From Streptomyces sp. NBC_01754 (GTDB lineage Bacteria > Actinomycetota > Actinomycetes > Streptomycetales > Streptomycetaceae): a stretch of 64,000 bases of DNA. Below the pieces are notes generated by a model that had not been told where the DNA came from, searched no databases, and saw only the letters and a list, made by a program, of their open reading frames with translations. The stretch lies in assembly GCF_035918015.1 (NCBI RefSeq), contig NZ_CP109132.1, positions 1,240,001 through 1,304,000 on the forward strand. The letters are read 5' to 3'. The position numbers and the translations under genes are program-made. This document shows, piece by piece, positions 17,526 to 26,407 of the stretch; positions within the stretch are counted from its first letter, which is position 1; each line of letters opens with the position of its first letter.

Positions 17526-18479
17526 TCAGTCCTTGGCCACGGCACGCAGCCGGTCCACCACATCGGCCCGCAGGTCGGCGGGTTCGCTCACGACGACGTC
17601 CGGCCCGAATTCGACGAGCCAGGCGTCCAGCCCGTGTCCGTACGGGATCTCCAGCTCGTCCCAGCCGTCACCGAGTTCCCTCACGGTGATCGCGCGGGCG
17701 CGCAGCGGGTAGCCGGCGCCGGTGCGCAGCCTGATCCTGGCGGTGCGGGTCGCGGTCTCCCCCGCCCAGCTCTCCACCGTCTCGCGGACGGTCACCACAT
17801 CGGGCACCGGCGCGGTGAACGTCCCGGTGCGGGAGCGGACCCGGCCGGAGATCCTGGACAGCCGGAAGACCCGCTCGGCGCCACGCTCGCGGTCCCAGCC
17901 GGCCAGGTACCAGTGGCCGCGCCAGCACTCCAGCGTCCAGGGTTCGACCTGGCGCTGCCCGGGGCTGGCGGCGTTGGCCTTGCGGTAGTCGAAGGTGACG
18001 GGGCGGCGGTCCCGGCAGGCGAGCATCAGCGGTTCGAAGGCGGCCTCGTGGACCGGGATGCGCGGCTCCAGGGCGCTGTGCACCTCGTAGGCGTCCTCGG
18101 TCTCCGGCATCCCGGCGGCCCGCAGCTTCTGCAGGGCACCGCTGGCGGCCCCGGCGAGGCGGGCCTGCTGCCAGACCTTCGCGGCGAGCCCGAGGGCCGC
18201 GGCCTCCTCGGCGTCCAGTGTGATGGGGGGCAGCCGGTTGCTGTCGCGGCGCGCGAGGTAGCCGGTGTCGCCGTCCAGGTTCTCCACCGTCTCGATGACC
18301 AGGCCGAGTTCGCGCAGATCGTCCTTGTCGCGCTCGAACATCCGGTTGAAGGAGTCGTCGGAGCCGGCCTCCAGGTAGGCCTCGATGGACCCGCGGAGCT
18401 CACGCTTGCTGAGCGGGCGCCTGGTACCCAGCAGGCACAGCGCCAGGTTCATCAGCCGTTCGGCCTTGGCAATCGCCAT
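17526..18479 (-). CDS. pafB: WYL-domain transcriptional regulator PafB
   Basis: First subunit of the PafBC regulator, 317 residues. Winged helix at the N-terminus (KAERLMNLALCLLGTRRPLS, FNRMFERDKDDLRELG), WYL domain in the middle (RGHWYLAGWDRERGAERVFRLSRI) and WCX domain at the C-terminus. ATG at 18479 has AAAGGG about 6 bases upstream. A hairpin terminator upstream (18545-18576) separates it from the isomerase genes, so it heads the pafB-pafC-zinc ribbon-tat block. Confidence 0.9.
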   Translation of the reverse strand: MAIAKAERLMNLALCLLGTRRPLSKRELRGSIEAYLEAGSDDSFNRMFERDKDDLRELGLVIETVENLDGDTGYLARRDSNRLPPITLDAEEAAALGLAAKVWQQARLAGAASGALQKLRAAGMPETEDAYEVHSALEPRIPVHEAAFEPLMLACRDRRPVTFDYRKANAASPGQRQVEPWTLECWRGHWYLAGWDRERGAERVFRLSRISGRVRSRTGTFTAPVPDVVTVRETVESWAGETATRTARIRLRTGAGYPLRARAITVRELGDGWDELEIPYGHGLDAWLVEFGPDVVVSEPADLRADVVDRLRAVAKD

Positions 18480-18544
18480 CCGCGCCCTTTCTGTACGTGC
18501 GCTACGACGCCCGACCGTACCGCTCCGGGGTGTCCGGACCAAAG

Positions 18545-18576
18545 CGAGGGCCCGCGCCTTGCGGCACGGGCCCTCG
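18545..18576 (-). terminator. Hairpin terminator after the FKBP genes
   Basis: Perfect 10-bp arms (CGAGGGCCCG and its complement) with a 12-base loop, between the FKBP stop and the pafB start. It should end the isomerase transcript. Confidence 0.75.
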
Positions 18577-18594
18577 GCGCTGTCACCCGGCGTC

Positions 18595-18969
18595 TCAGAC
18601 GCCGACCAGGTCGCAGACGAAGATCAGTGTCTCGCCCGGGGCGATGCGGCCGCCACCGGCGCCGGCGTCGCCGTACGCGAGGTGCGCGGGGATGGTCAGC
18701 TGCCGGCGGCCGCCGACCTTCATGCCCTGCACGCCCTGGTCCCAGCCCGCGATGACCTGGCCGGCGCCCAGCTGGAAACGCAGCGGGGTGCCGCGGTTCC
18801 ACGAGGCGTCGAACTCCTCACCGGTGGAGAAGGCCACGCCGACGTAGTGCACGGAGACGGTCTGGCCCTTCTCGGCCACCGGTCCGTCGCCTTCCCAGAT
18901 GTCCTTGACGTCCAGGCCGGCCGGCGGCTCGCCACCCGGGAAGTCGATCTCGGGCTTCTCGATGCTCAC
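18595..18969 (-). CDS. Cytoplasmic FKBP-type peptidyl-prolyl isomerase
   Basis: Single-domain 124-residue protein-folding catalyst. FKBP landmarks are present: VSVHYVGVAFSTGEEFDAS, the pocket motif GQVIAGWDQGVQGM, the PAHLAYGDAGAGG loop and LIFVCDLVGV at the end. No signal peptide, so cytoplasmic. GTG at 18969 has GAGGAG 7 bases upstream. It follows the two-domain lipoprotein isomerase by 44 bases, and the two form an operon closed by a terminator. Confidence 0.93.
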   Translation of the reverse strand: MSIEKPEIDFPGGEPPAGLDVKDIWEGDGPVAEKGQTVSVHYVGVAFSTGEEFDASWNRGTPLRFQLGAGQVIAGWDQGVQGMKVGGRRQLTIPAHLAYGDAGAGGGRIAPGETLIFVCDLVGV

Positions 18970-19013
18970 TGACTCTGCTCCTCTGCGTGGTGAACTGGGC
19001 AACCGGGACAGTC

Positions 19014-19949
19014 TTACATCTTCTCCAGGATGTCCACGGACCATACGAGCGTGGATCCGGCGGGGATGGTCTGCTCCGCCTCCTGCCCGAAACCCTGGTC
19101 CGGCGGGATGACCAGCAGGACGCGGCTGCCGACCTTCTTGCCGATCAGACCGTCCTTGAGCCCCTTGACCGCGATGTTGCTCAGCGGGAAGGCCGCGACC
19201 TTGCCCGACGCGTAGGTGCTGTCGAACTTCTCGGCGCCCTTCCACAGGTACGCCTCGTAGTTGACGACGACGGTGTCGCTCTCCTTGACGGCCTCACCGT
19301 CCGACTCGAGGACGTAGTCGGAGACCAGCTTCTTCGGAGGGTCGCTCTTGGGGATCTCCATCGAGGGCGCCTTGCCGTCGGTGTTCGTACCGACCTTCGG
19401 CAGGGCGGAGTCGTCCTGGGCGACCGCGGTGCCCTTGGCGCTCACCGGGACCTTCTTCGAGCTCAGGATGTCGGCGACGAAGACCAGGGTGCTGTCGGGC
19501 TTGATGTCGCCCTTGCCCTGCTGGCCGTAGGCGAGGTCCGGAGGGATGACCAGCTCGACACGGCTGCCGACCTTCTGGCCGGTGAGCCCCTGCTCCCAGC
19601 CCGGGATGACCATGCCGGCGCCGATGACCAGGCCGAAGGGCTTGCCGCTCCCGAAGCTGTCGTCGAACGGCTTGGTGGAGTCCCATTCCTGGCCCAGGTA
19701 GTTGACCTGGACCGCGTCGCCGTCCTGGAGCGTCGCCCCGTCACCCTTCTTGATGACTTCGGTCTTCAGTTCCTTGGGGGGATCCCCCTCGCCCTTCGCC
19801 AGGGTGGGCTTCTCGCCGAACTTCGCTCCCGCGGTGATCGCGGGGAAGCCGTTCTTGGTCGAGGCGGAGTCGGAGGCCTTGTCGTCGCCGCATGCGGCCG
19901 TGGACAGCAGCAGGAGGGGGACGACGAGAAGGCCGGCAATTCGGCGCAC
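19014..19949 (-). CDS. Two-domain FKBP-type peptidyl-prolyl isomerase, lipoprotein
   Basis: Exported folding catalyst, 311 residues, anchored by a lipoprotein signal (hydrophobic stretch, lipobox STAAC about residue 20). It holds two FKBP domains. The first (about residues 60-165) keeps the pocket motif MVIPGWEQGLTGQK and an AYGQ loop. The second (about 205-310) is divergent: it has VKGLKDGLIGKK where the usual V-I-x-GW would be, so it may be inactive or chaperone-only. GTG at 19949 has TGAGGA 5 bases upstream. First gene of a pair with the cytoplasmic FKBP. Confidence 0.92.
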   Translation of the reverse strand: MRRIAGLLVVPLLLLSTAACGDDKASDSASTKNGFPAITAGAKFGEKPTLAKGEGDPPKELKTEVIKKGDGATLQDGDAVQVNYLGQEWDSTKPFDDSFGSGKPFGLVIGAGMVIPGWEQGLTGQKVGSRVELVIPPDLAYGQQGKGDIKPDSTLVFVADILSSKKVPVSAKGTAVAQDDSALPKVGTNTDGKAPSMEIPKSDPPKKLVSDYVLESDGEAVKESDTVVVNYEAYLWKGAEKFDSTYASGKVAAFPLSNIAVKGLKDGLIGKKVGSRVLLVIPPDQGFGQEAEQTIPAGSTLVWSVDILEKM

Positions 19950-20072
19950 TGGTTCCTCAGATCTCAGACGGCGTGTACAGGGGGTCCCCGCCACTCTAAG
20001 GGCTCTCCCCTACGCCGGACGGACGCGTGGCGACAGCCGCCTCGCCGCGCTCCCGTGCGCCGCCGGGGACGG

Positions 20073-20111
20073 GCGAGGGGCCCCGTACGAGCCACGTACG
20101 GGGCCCCTCGC
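20073..20111 (-). terminator. Strong hairpin terminator after pafA
   Basis: Perfect 17-bp arms (20073-20089 and 20095-20111, beginning GCGAGGGGCCCC) around a 5-base loop. It lies 25 bases beyond the pafA stop and before the FKBP operon. Confidence 0.88.
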
Positions 20112-20135
20112 GCCGGGCGGGCGCTCCGGTCCGGA

Positions 20136-21497
20136 TCACATGCCGGCGATCAGTTTCTCCACCCGCTCGTCGACCGAGCGGAACGGGTCCTTGCACAGCA
20201 CGGTGCGCTGCGCCTGGTCGTTGAGCTTGAGGTGCACCCAGTCGACGGTGAAGTCCCTGCGCTGTTCCTGGGCCCGCCGGATGAAGTCGCCGCGCAGCCG
20301 TGCCCTGGTGGTCTGCGGGGGCACCGACTTGCCCTCGAAGATCTTCAGGTCGTCGCAGACGCGGGCGGCCTGCCCCTTGCGCTCCAGGAGGTAGTAGAGC
20401 CCCCGGCGGCGGTGGATGTCGTGGTAGGCGAGGTCTATCTGGGCGACCCGCGGGTTCGACATGGTCATGTTGTGCTTGGCCCGGTACCGCTCGATGAGCC
20501 GGTACTTCATGACCCAGTCGATCTCGGTGTCGATCCGGTCGAGGTCCTCCGCCTCGACGGCGTCCAACGTGCGGCCCCAGAGCTCCAGGACCTGATCGAC
20601 GGTGCCGGTGCGGATGCCCCGGCGTTCGGCGAAGTCGGCCGCCTTCTCGTAGTACTCGCGCTGGATCTCTATGGCCGAGGCCTCCCGGCCGCTGGCGAGG
20701 CGCACCTTGCGCCGCCCGGTGATGTCGTGGCTGACCTCGCGGATGGCCCGAATCGGGTTCTCCAGGGTCAGGTCACGCATCACGGTGCCGGCCTCGATCA
20801 TGCGGAGCACCAGGTCGGCGGCGCCGACCTTGAGCAGCATGGTCGTCTCGGACATGTTGGAGTCGCCGACGATCACGTGCAGGCGCCGGAAGCGCTCCGC
20901 GTCGGCGTGCGGCTCGTCCCTGGTGTTGATGATCGGACGGGAGCGCGTCGTCGCGGAACTGACGCCCTCCCAGATGTGCTCGGCCCGCTGGCTCACGCAG
21001 TAGACGGCTCCGCGCGGTGTCTGGAGCACCTTGCCCGCACCGCAGATGAGCTGTCTGGTGACGAGGAACGGAATGAGGATGTCCGCGAGCCGGGAGAATT
21101 CTCCGTGCCGGGAGACGAGGTAGTTCTCGTGGCACCCGTAGGAGTTTCCCGCCGAGTCGGTGTTGTTCTTGAAAAGATAGACGTCGCCCGCGATTCCCTC
21201 CTCGTGCAGGCGGCGTTCGGCGTCGACGAGCAGACCTTCGAGAATGCGCTCGCCCGCCTTGTCGTGTGTGACCAGTTCGGTCACGTTGTCGCATTCGGGG
21301 GTTGCGTATTCCGGATGCGATCCCACGTCGAGGTACAGGCGGGCGCCGTTCCGCAGGAAGACATTGCTGCTGCGGCCCCATGACACAACACGGCGGAAGA
21401 GGTAGCGCGCCACTTCATCAGGTGACAGTCGGCGCTGTCCCCTGAACGTGCACGTGACGCCGTACTCGTTCTCCAGCCCGAAAATGCGGCGGTCCAT
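20136..21497 (-). CDS. pafA: Pup-protein ligase PafA
   Basis: Joins the C-terminal Glu of Pup to lysines of target proteins, marking them for the proteasome. The 453-residue product starts with the carboxylate-amine ligase signature [14 protein letters not shown] (the catalytic Glu lies in this strand). It continues with [34 protein letters not shown] and [20 protein letters not shown]. It lacks the loop extension seen in Dop, as expected for the ligase. ATG at 21497. It follows the MFS gene by 9 bases and may be read through from it. Confidence 0.96.
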   Translation of the reverse strand: MDRRIFGLENEYGVTCTFRGQRRLSPDEVARYLFRRVVSWGRSSNVFLRNGARLYLDVGSHPEYATPECDNVTELVTHDKAGERILEGLLVDAERRLHEEGIAGDVYLFKNNTDSAGNSYGCHENYLVSRHGEFSRLADILIPFLVTRQLICGAGKVLQTPRGAVYCVSQRAEHIWEGVSSATTRSRPIINTRDEPHADAERFRRLHVIVGDSNMSETTMLLKVGAADLVLRMIEAGTVMRDLTLENPIRAIREVSHDITGRRKVRLASGREASAIEIQREYYEKAADFAERRGIRTGTVDQVLELWGRTLDAVEAEDLDRIDTEIDWVMKYRLIERYRAKHNMTMSNPRVAQIDLAYHDIHRRRGLYYLLERKGQAARVCDDLKIFEGKSVPPQTTRARLRGDFIRRAQEQRRDFTVDWVHLKLNDQAQRTVLCKDPFRSVDERVEKLIAGM

Positions 21498-21506
21498 GAC
21501 TGAACA

Positions 21507-22766
21507 TTACGCCTTATGGCCTGAGCTGAAACCGGGTTCGGCAGCCCCGTTACGATCATTTTCGGATCCGGTCACGATCGCGGGCGTGAGGACGGGGGCC
21601 GCGAGCACCCTTCCGGTGGCCATCAGCACCAGCAGGGCGGCCACCCCTCCGGCCCCGGCGACGGCGAAACCCTGCGCCGTCCCGCCGAGTTCGACGGCCG
21701 GTCCCGCGACGGCCGTCCCGGCCGCGGCGCCCACCCCGAACGTCGTCACGAGCCAGGAGAACGCCTCGGTCACCGTGCCCCGCGGCGCGTGCCGGTCCAC
21801 CACGATGAACGAGCAGGCGATCGCCGGAGCCAGGAACACCCCGGCCAGCGCGGCCAGCGCGGTCATGGCGACCACACCGGGCGTGAGCATCAGCGGCAGA
21901 TAGCCCAGGGCGAGCAGCGCGACGATCCCCCGCAGCCGGCGCTCGGGCGCTCCGGCCCACTGCCGCGCCCCGTACACCGCGCCGCCGACCAGCGCGCCGA
22001 GCCCGAGCGCGGCCATCAGCCAGCCGTACACCGACTCGCGGCCGTGGTCGTCGGCGTACGCCACCCCCGCGACGGTGATCGAGCCGAGCGCGAGTCCGAC
22101 GAAGAAGAACGCGCCCAGCAGGGCCAGGAGCCCGGGCGAGCGCAGCGCGCCCAGCCAGTGCGCCTCACGGGGCGCGGACCGCCAGACGCGGGAGGGCTCG
22201 CTGAGCACCACCCAGAGCGCGCCGAGTACACCGAGGGCGTTGATCACCAGGAGTGCGGCCACGGGCGACCAGAGCGAGACCAGAAGGGTCACCAGGAGCG
22301 GGCCGACGGTGAACATCACCTCCTGGGCCACCGCGTCCATCGCGTAGGCCCGGTGCACCCGGTCCTCGCGGCCGAGCACGCTCGGCCACAGGGCGCGCAG
22401 GCCGCCCTCCAGCGGCGGGGTGAAGAGACCGGCCACGACCACCGCCGCGTAGGCCAGCGGGAGCGTTCCGAGGCCGGTCACCGCCAGGGCCGCCATGCCG
22501 AGGGCGGAGACCACGGCGGCGGGCAGTTGCACACGCGGCTGGCCGTACAGGTCCACGGCTCGCCCCAGCAGCGGCTGCCCGAAGGCCGTGGCCAGGCCGT
22601 ACGCGGCGGCGAGCGCCCCGGCCAGGGTGTAGCCGCCGCCCTCGGCCCGGGTGAACAGGACGATCGCGATGGGGGCCGTGCCGTTCGGCAGCCGTCCCAC
22701 CAGTGTTCCCGCCAGCAGCCTGGCGGCGTGCCGCGCCCGGAGGATGTCCAGATAGCCCGCGGCCAT
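21507..22766 (-). CDS. MFS transporter
   Basis: A 419-residue major facilitator with about twelve predicted helices. The N-terminal half has a loop 2-3 motif (GQPLLGRAVDLYGQPRVQ), and the central loop is polar (LSEPSRVWRSAPREAH). Substrate unknown; it resembles sugar or drug efflux proteins of actinobacteria. ATG at 22766 has GGAGAGGGG just upstream. It is divergent from a LacI-type regulator with a 7-bp inverted repeat between them, so the regulator probably controls it. pafA starts 9 bases after its stop. Confidence 0.85.
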   Translation of the reverse strand: MAAGYLDILRARHAARLLAGTLVGRLPNGTAPIAIVLFTRAEGGGYTLAGALAAAYGLATAFGQPLLGRAVDLYGQPRVQLPAAVVSALGMAALAVTGLGTLPLAYAAVVVAGLFTPPLEGGLRALWPSVLGREDRVHRAYAMDAVAQEVMFTVGPLLVTLLVSLWSPVAALLVINALGVLGALWVVLSEPSRVWRSAPREAHWLGALRSPGLLALLGAFFFVGLALGSITVAGVAYADDHGRESVYGWLMAALGLGALVGGAVYGARQWAGAPERRLRGIVALLALGYLPLMLTPGVVAMTALAALAGVFLAPAIACSFIVVDRHAPRGTVTEAFSWLVTTFGVGAAAGTAVAGPAVELGGTAQGFAVAGAGGVAALLVLMATGRVLAAPVLTPAIVTGSENDRNGAAEPGFSSGHKA

Positions 22767-22805
22767 GCCCGCCCCTCTCCCCCGGCTGCCCCGCCTCCGG
22801 GGTTT

Positions 22806-22831
22806 TACGTATAACGCCGGGTCCATACGTA
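22806..22831. promoter_or_regulatory. Inverted repeat in the MFS/LacI divergent promoter region
   Basis: TACGTAT (22806-22812) and ATACGTA (22825-22831), 12 bases apart, lie between the divergent starts. This is the likely operator for the LacI-family protein. The spacing is wider than in a classic LacI site, so two separate sites are also possible. Confidence 0.5.
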
Positions 22832-22893
22832 CCATGTGCACAACCCGCCGGTCCATCCTGCGGCACCTGTCCGGTTCCCGTACGGAGGCATGA

Positions 22894-23919
22894 GTGAGCA
22901 GCATGCGGCGGCCCGCCCCGTCCCGGCCCACCAGCCGCGACGTGGCCCGGGACGCGGGGGTGTCGCAGGCGACGGTCTCGCTGGTGCTGGGCGGTAAATG
23001 GCGCGGAAGGGTCTCCGAGGCGACCGCCGGGCGGGTCCGGGACAGCGCGCGGGAGCTGGGCTACCGGCCCAATCAGGCCGCCCGCAGCCTCCGGCTGGGC
23101 CATACCCGGACGGCTCTGCTGGTCGTCCCCGCCCTGACCAACGAGTTCTTCGCCCGCGTGTACACGGGCGCGGCCGCCGTCGCGGCGGAGCACGACTTCG
23201 GTGTGGTGCTCTACCCGTCGCCCGACGGCACCGGGCCGGCCCGCGACCCGTTCGCCTCCGCCCGGGCGGCGCTCGACGGCGTCATCGCCTCCTCCATGGC
23301 CTCGGACGCCCTGCGCGCGTTGCGGGGCGCGGGGCTGCCCCTGGTGATGCTGGACAGCGATCCGGGCGACGGCGGCACGGCGGCGCGGGTGAACCTCGAC
23401 ATCGCCGACGGGATGCGGCAGGTGACGGAGCATCTCCTGGCCCTCGGCCACCGCCGCTTCGTCCATCTCGCCTCCGCGGTGGACACCTGGACCTTCGCGG
23501 TGCGCGCCCGCGCCTTGCGCGACGTACTGCGCGCCGTCCCGGACGCCGTCGTCCGGACGGTGACCGCCCCGTTGGACGTCCGGGCCGGCACCGAGGCCGC
23601 CGAGGCCGTCCTGGAGGGTCCTGGGCCGCTGCCGACGGCGATCGTCTGCGACGACGACATCCTGGCCGCGGGTGCCTGCAAGGCGGTGCGCCGGCGGGGG
23701 CTGCGGGTGCCCGACGACCTCTCCGTGACCGGCTTCGACGACCTCGCCCTCGCCACGGCGGTGGAACCGGAGCTCACCACGGTGCGGCTGCCGGCCGAAC
23801 AGGTGGGGCGACGGGGCATGACGGCGCTGCTCGCGGTCCTGGAAGGCCGCCCGGCGGAACGGGGCGACCTGCCCGTCCACCTGGTGCCCCGCGGCTCCAC
23901 GGCGGTCGCGCGGGCCTGA
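22894..23919 (+). CDS. LacI-family transcriptional regulator
   Basis: A 341-residue repressor-type regulator. The N-terminal helix-turn-helix reads TSRDVARDAGVSQATVSLVLGGK (about residues 13-35), followed by the hinge (GYRPNQAARSLRLGHT) and a periplasmic-binding-protein-like ligand domain (TGFDDLALATAVEPELTTVRLP near the C-terminus). GTG at 22894 has GGAGG 5 bases upstream. It is divergent from the MFS transporter and probably regulates it in response to a sugar. Its stop lies inside a 36-base palindrome. Confidence 0.9.
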   Translation: MSSMRRPAPSRPTSRDVARDAGVSQATVSLVLGGKWRGRVSEATAGRVRDSARELGYRPNQAARSLRLGHTRTALLVVPALTNEFFARVYTGAAAVAAEHDFGVVLYPSPDGTGPARDPFASARAALDGVIASSMASDALRALRGAGLPLVMLDSDPGDGGTAARVNLDIADGMRQVTEHLLALGHRRFVHLASAVDTWTFAVRARALRDVLRAVPDAVVRTVTAPLDVRAGTEAAEAVLEGPGPLPTAIVCDDDILAAGACKAVRRRGLRVPDDLSVTGFDDLALATAVEPELTTVRLPAEQVGRRGMTALLAVLEGRPAERGDLPVHLVPRGSTAVARA

Positions 23920-23946
23920 CCGGGCGGCGCCGCCCGGTCAGGCCCG
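23911..23946 (+). terminator. 36-base perfect palindrome over the LacI gene stop
   Basis: Two 18-base arms meet without a spacer (CGGGCCTGACCGGGCGGC and its complement). The stop codon of the regulator lies in the left arm. Likely terminator for the LacI transcript. Confidence 0.75.
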
Positions 23947-23981
23947 GGGCAGGCCGTGGCCCGCTCACCCGGCGGCACGGC

Positions 23982-24022
23982 GACGCCCCCGGGCCGCCCG
24001 TTCAGGGCATCCCGGGGGCGTC
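23982..24022 (-). terminator. Hairpin terminator after prcA
   Basis: Perfect 12-bp arms (GACGCCCCCGGG, 23982-23993; complement 24011-24022) with a small nested GCCC/GGGC helix in the loop. It sits 23 bases after the prcA stop and should end the proteasome operon transcript. Confidence 0.78.
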
Positions 24023-24045
24023 CGCTCGGTCGCCCGTCGAGGCGC

Positions 24046-24921
24046 CTACTCCTTCGCGGGCCCGTCCGTGCCTTCCGCGCCCCCCGTGTCCTGCGTGCCT
24101 TCCTCACCGGTCTCCCCGGTGTCCCCGGCGGCCTCCGGACCGGTGCCGCCCGCGTCATCCGCGGGCGGCGCGTCGGTGTCCTCGGTGTCGGACGGGGCGT
24201 CCGTCGGGGTCGAGCCCGCACCGTCCGCGTCGAGCAGCCGGGTCAGCTGCCGTCCCACGATCCGCTTGAACTTGCGCTGCTGCGGCCGTGTCCGGTCCAG
24301 GACCGCGACCTCCAGCCGCTCGGCGGGGATCTCCCGCTCGTTGCCGTTGGCTTCCCGCGAGAGCGCCTGCACGGCGAGCTTCAGCGCCTCGGCGAGTGAC
24401 ATCCCGTCACGGTGGCGCTGGTCGAGGAACTGGCTGATCTGCTCCGCGTTCCCGCCGACCGCGACCGAACCGTGTTCGTCCACGATCGAACCGTCGTGCG
24501 GCAGCCGGTAGATCTGGTCGCCCTCGGGCCCGGCACCGACCTCCGCGACCACCAGCTCCACCTCGTACGGCTTCTCGGCCGCGCTGGAGAAGATGGTGCC
24601 CAGCGTCTGCGCGTAGACGTTGGCGAGCCCGCGGGCCGTCACGTCGTCGCGGTCGTAGGTGTACCCCCGCAGGTCCGCGTAACGTACGCCGCCGATGCGG
24701 AGGTTCTCGTACTCGTTGTACTTGCCGGCGGCGGCGAAGCCGATCCGGTCGTAGATCTCGCTGAACTTGTGCAGCGCGCGGGACGGGTTCTCGCCGACGA
24801 ACACAATGCCGTCGGCGTACTGAAGCACAACCAGGCTGCGACCGCGGGCGATGCCCTTCCGGGCGTATTCCGCCCGGTCGGCCATGGCCTGCTGGGGTGA
24901 GACATAGAACGGCGTCGACAC
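24046..24921 (-). CDS. prcA: Proteasome subunit alpha
   Basis: Outer-ring subunit of the 20S proteasome, which gates substrate entry and docks the Arc ATPase. The 291-residue product has the alpha-type N-terminal helix ([24 protein letters not shown]) and the conserved [11 protein letters not shown] and [13 protein letters not shown] segments. The last 55 residues are an acidic Asp/Thr/Gly/Pro-rich tail, long but typical of Streptomyces. GTG at 24921 has GGGACGG upstream. It follows prcB by 55 bases. Confidence 0.96.
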   Translation of the reverse strand: MSTPFYVSPQQAMADRAEYARKGIARGRSLVVLQYADGIVFVGENPSRALHKFSEIYDRIGFAAAGKYNEYENLRIGGVRYADLRGYTYDRDDVTARGLANVYAQTLGTIFSSAAEKPYEVELVVAEVGAGPEGDQIYRLPHDGSIVDEHGSVAVGGNAEQISQFLDQRHRDGMSLAEALKLAVQALSREANGNEREIPAERLEVAVLDRTRPQQRKFKRIVGRQLTRLLDADGAGSTPTDAPSDTEDTDAPPADDAGGTGPEAAGDTGETGEEGTQDTGGAEGTDGPAKE

Positions 24922-24976
24922 CGGCTATCCGTCCCTTTCTGTCAGTGACGAGTGCATCGAAGAAGCGTCGGGCCGG

Positions 24977-25822
24977 TCAGAGCAGGGCGGCACGCGGGCC
25001 GTCGGGCTCCTGGAGCCGCCGCTCCACGACCGAGCGCGCGACCGCGGAGGATTCCGTCTCGGACAGCTTCCGGAAGCCCTCGTCGGTGATGACGGTGACG
25101 ATCGGGAAGAGCCGGCGGGCCAGATCGGGGCCACCGGTGGCCGAGTCGTCGTCCGCCGCGTCGTACAGCGCCTGCACCACCAGCGTGAGCGCCTGCTCCT
25201 CGGTCAGGTCGTCGCGGTAGAGCTTCTTCATCGAGCCCCGCGCGAAGAGGGATCCGGAGCCGGTGGCCGCGTACCCCTGTTCCTCGGACCGCCCGCCGGT
25301 GACGTCGTAGGAGAAGATCCGGCCCTTCTCACGGTCCACGTCGAAGCCCGCGAAGAGCGGGACGACCGCCAGGCCCTGCATGGCCATCGAGAGGTTGCCG
25401 CGGATCATCGTGGACAGGCGGTTGGCCTTGCCCTCCAGGGAGAGCGTGGTGCCCTCGACCTTCTCGAAGTGCTCCAGCTCCAGCTGGAACAGCTTGACCA
25501 TCTCGATGGCGAGCCCGGCCGTGCCGGCGATGCCCACCGCCGAGTACTCGTCGGCCGGGAAGACCTTCTGCATGTCGCGCTGGGCGATCATGTTCCCCAT
25601 GGTGGCCCGCCGGTCCCCGGCGAGCACCACCCCGCCGGGGAACGTGGCCGCCACGATCGTCGTGCCGTGGGGCGCCTCGAACGCGCCCTGCACGGGCGGA
25701 AGGCTGCGGTTGCCCGGCAGCATCTCCGGCGAGTGGTCGGTCAGGAAGTCCATGAACGAGGACGAACCCGGCGTCAGGAACGCAGCTGGTAGACGCCCGG
25801 TGCTACGAGTGTTGGCTTCCAC
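24977..25822 (-). CDS. prcB: Proteasome subunit beta
   Basis: Catalytic inner-ring subunit of the 20S proteasome. The 281-residue precursor has a propeptide of 53 residues. Cleavage at Gly53/Thr54 ([10 protein letters not shown]) exposes the active N-terminal threonine, and the conserved GDRRATMGN and GSGSLFARG segments follow. GTG at 25822 has GGAGGG 6 bases upstream. That ribosome site and the first codons lie within the tail of a decayed endonuclease VII-like gene. Co-transcribed with prcA. Confidence 0.96.
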   Translation of the reverse strand: MEANTRSTGRLPAAFLTPGSSSFMDFLTDHSPEMLPGNRSLPPVQGAFEAPHGTTIVAATFPGGVVLAGDRRATMGNMIAQRDMQKVFPADEYSAVGIAGTAGLAIEMVKLFQLELEHFEKVEGTTLSLEGKANRLSTMIRGNLSMAMQGLAVVPLFAGFDVDREKGRIFSYDVTGGRSEEQGYAATGSGSLFARGSMKKLYRDDLTEEQALTLVVQALYDAADDDSATGGPDLARRLFPIVTVITDEGFRKLSETESSAVARSVVERRLQEPDGPRAALL

Positions 25823-25963
25823 GCGTTTCCCTCCAGGTGTACGGCGGCCCTGCGCAAGGTGTCAGGATCATCCCCCAACTTGCCGATGGCCTGATTGCAG
25901 TTGAAGCGCTACGCCACGGACCCTACCCGCCTGTCGGCGGTGATCAACACGATCCCGGTGCGG
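25774..25963 (-). pseudogene. Remnant of an endonuclease VII-like (HNH) gene, frameshifted and truncated
   Basis: On the minus strand between pup and prcB, two adjacent frames together read like the C-terminus of a recombination endonuclease VII protein. One frame gives DRVDHRRQAGRVRGVA (about 25960-25912). The next gives [26 protein letters not shown] and [15 protein letters not shown], ending in TGA at 25774. The junction near 25906-25912 lacks 2 bases compared with the expected VRGVLCFNCN, which also removes a zinc-type Cys. I cannot find the N-terminal two thirds. As I recall, an intact gene of this type sits here in other streptomycetes, so this looks like recent decay. The tail overlaps the start of prcB by 49 bases. 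Confidence 0.75.
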
Positions 25964-26051
25964 AAGCGCTTCCGCGGGATGCCGGTGCGGTACGGGCGTC
26001 CCGCGGAGGCGCGGGACGCCCGGCGGGCCCGGCTGTACGGGGCCCCGGCCG

Positions 26052-26279
26052 CTACTCGCCGCCCTTTTGCACGAACGACCTCACGAAGTCCTCGGCGTTC
26101 GACTCGAGGACGTCGTCGATCTCGTCGAGGACGTCGTCGACGTCGTCGCTCAGCTGCTCCTGCCGCTCCTTGAGGTCCTCGGACGCCTGCGCGTCCTGTA
26201 CCTGCTCCTCGGTCTCCTCGGTCTCCTCGGTGGAGCGTGTCGCCTTCTGCTGTCCGCCGCCGGTGTCCTTGGTCGCCAT
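26052..26279 (-). CDS. pup: Prokaryotic ubiquitin-like protein Pup
   Basis: Small disordered protein tag attached to proteins destined for the proteasome. The 75-residue product is acidic, carries the helical Arc-binding region (EDLKERQEQLSDDVDDVLDE) and ends in Gly-Gly-Glu. Because it ends in Glu and not Gln, Dop need not deamidate it before ligation; Dop would act as depupylase. ATG at 26279 has GGGGTGAG just upstream; an in-frame ATG at 26288 is the alternative. A short ETEETEE duplication near residue 20 makes it slightly longer than the usual 72 residues. Confidence 0.96.
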   Translation of the reverse strand: MATKDTGGGQQKATRSTEETEETEEQVQDAQASEDLKERQEQLSDDVDDVLDEIDDVLESNAEDFVRSFVQKGGE

Positions 26280-26407
26280 GTAGCTCACCCCGCTCGGTTC
26301 GAAGCATTCGAAGCACTTGATCAGACCCTACCCACGGGGTCCGACATCGGCCCGTACTTTCCTCAACGTCTCCGGGTCATCTGATTGATTCCCCTTCGGC
26401 GCGCCTT

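Noticed and set aside
26280..26407. Possible extra small gene between dop and pup
   Set aside because: No frame with a start, ribosome site and recognisable product in 128 bases; more likely the pup leader.
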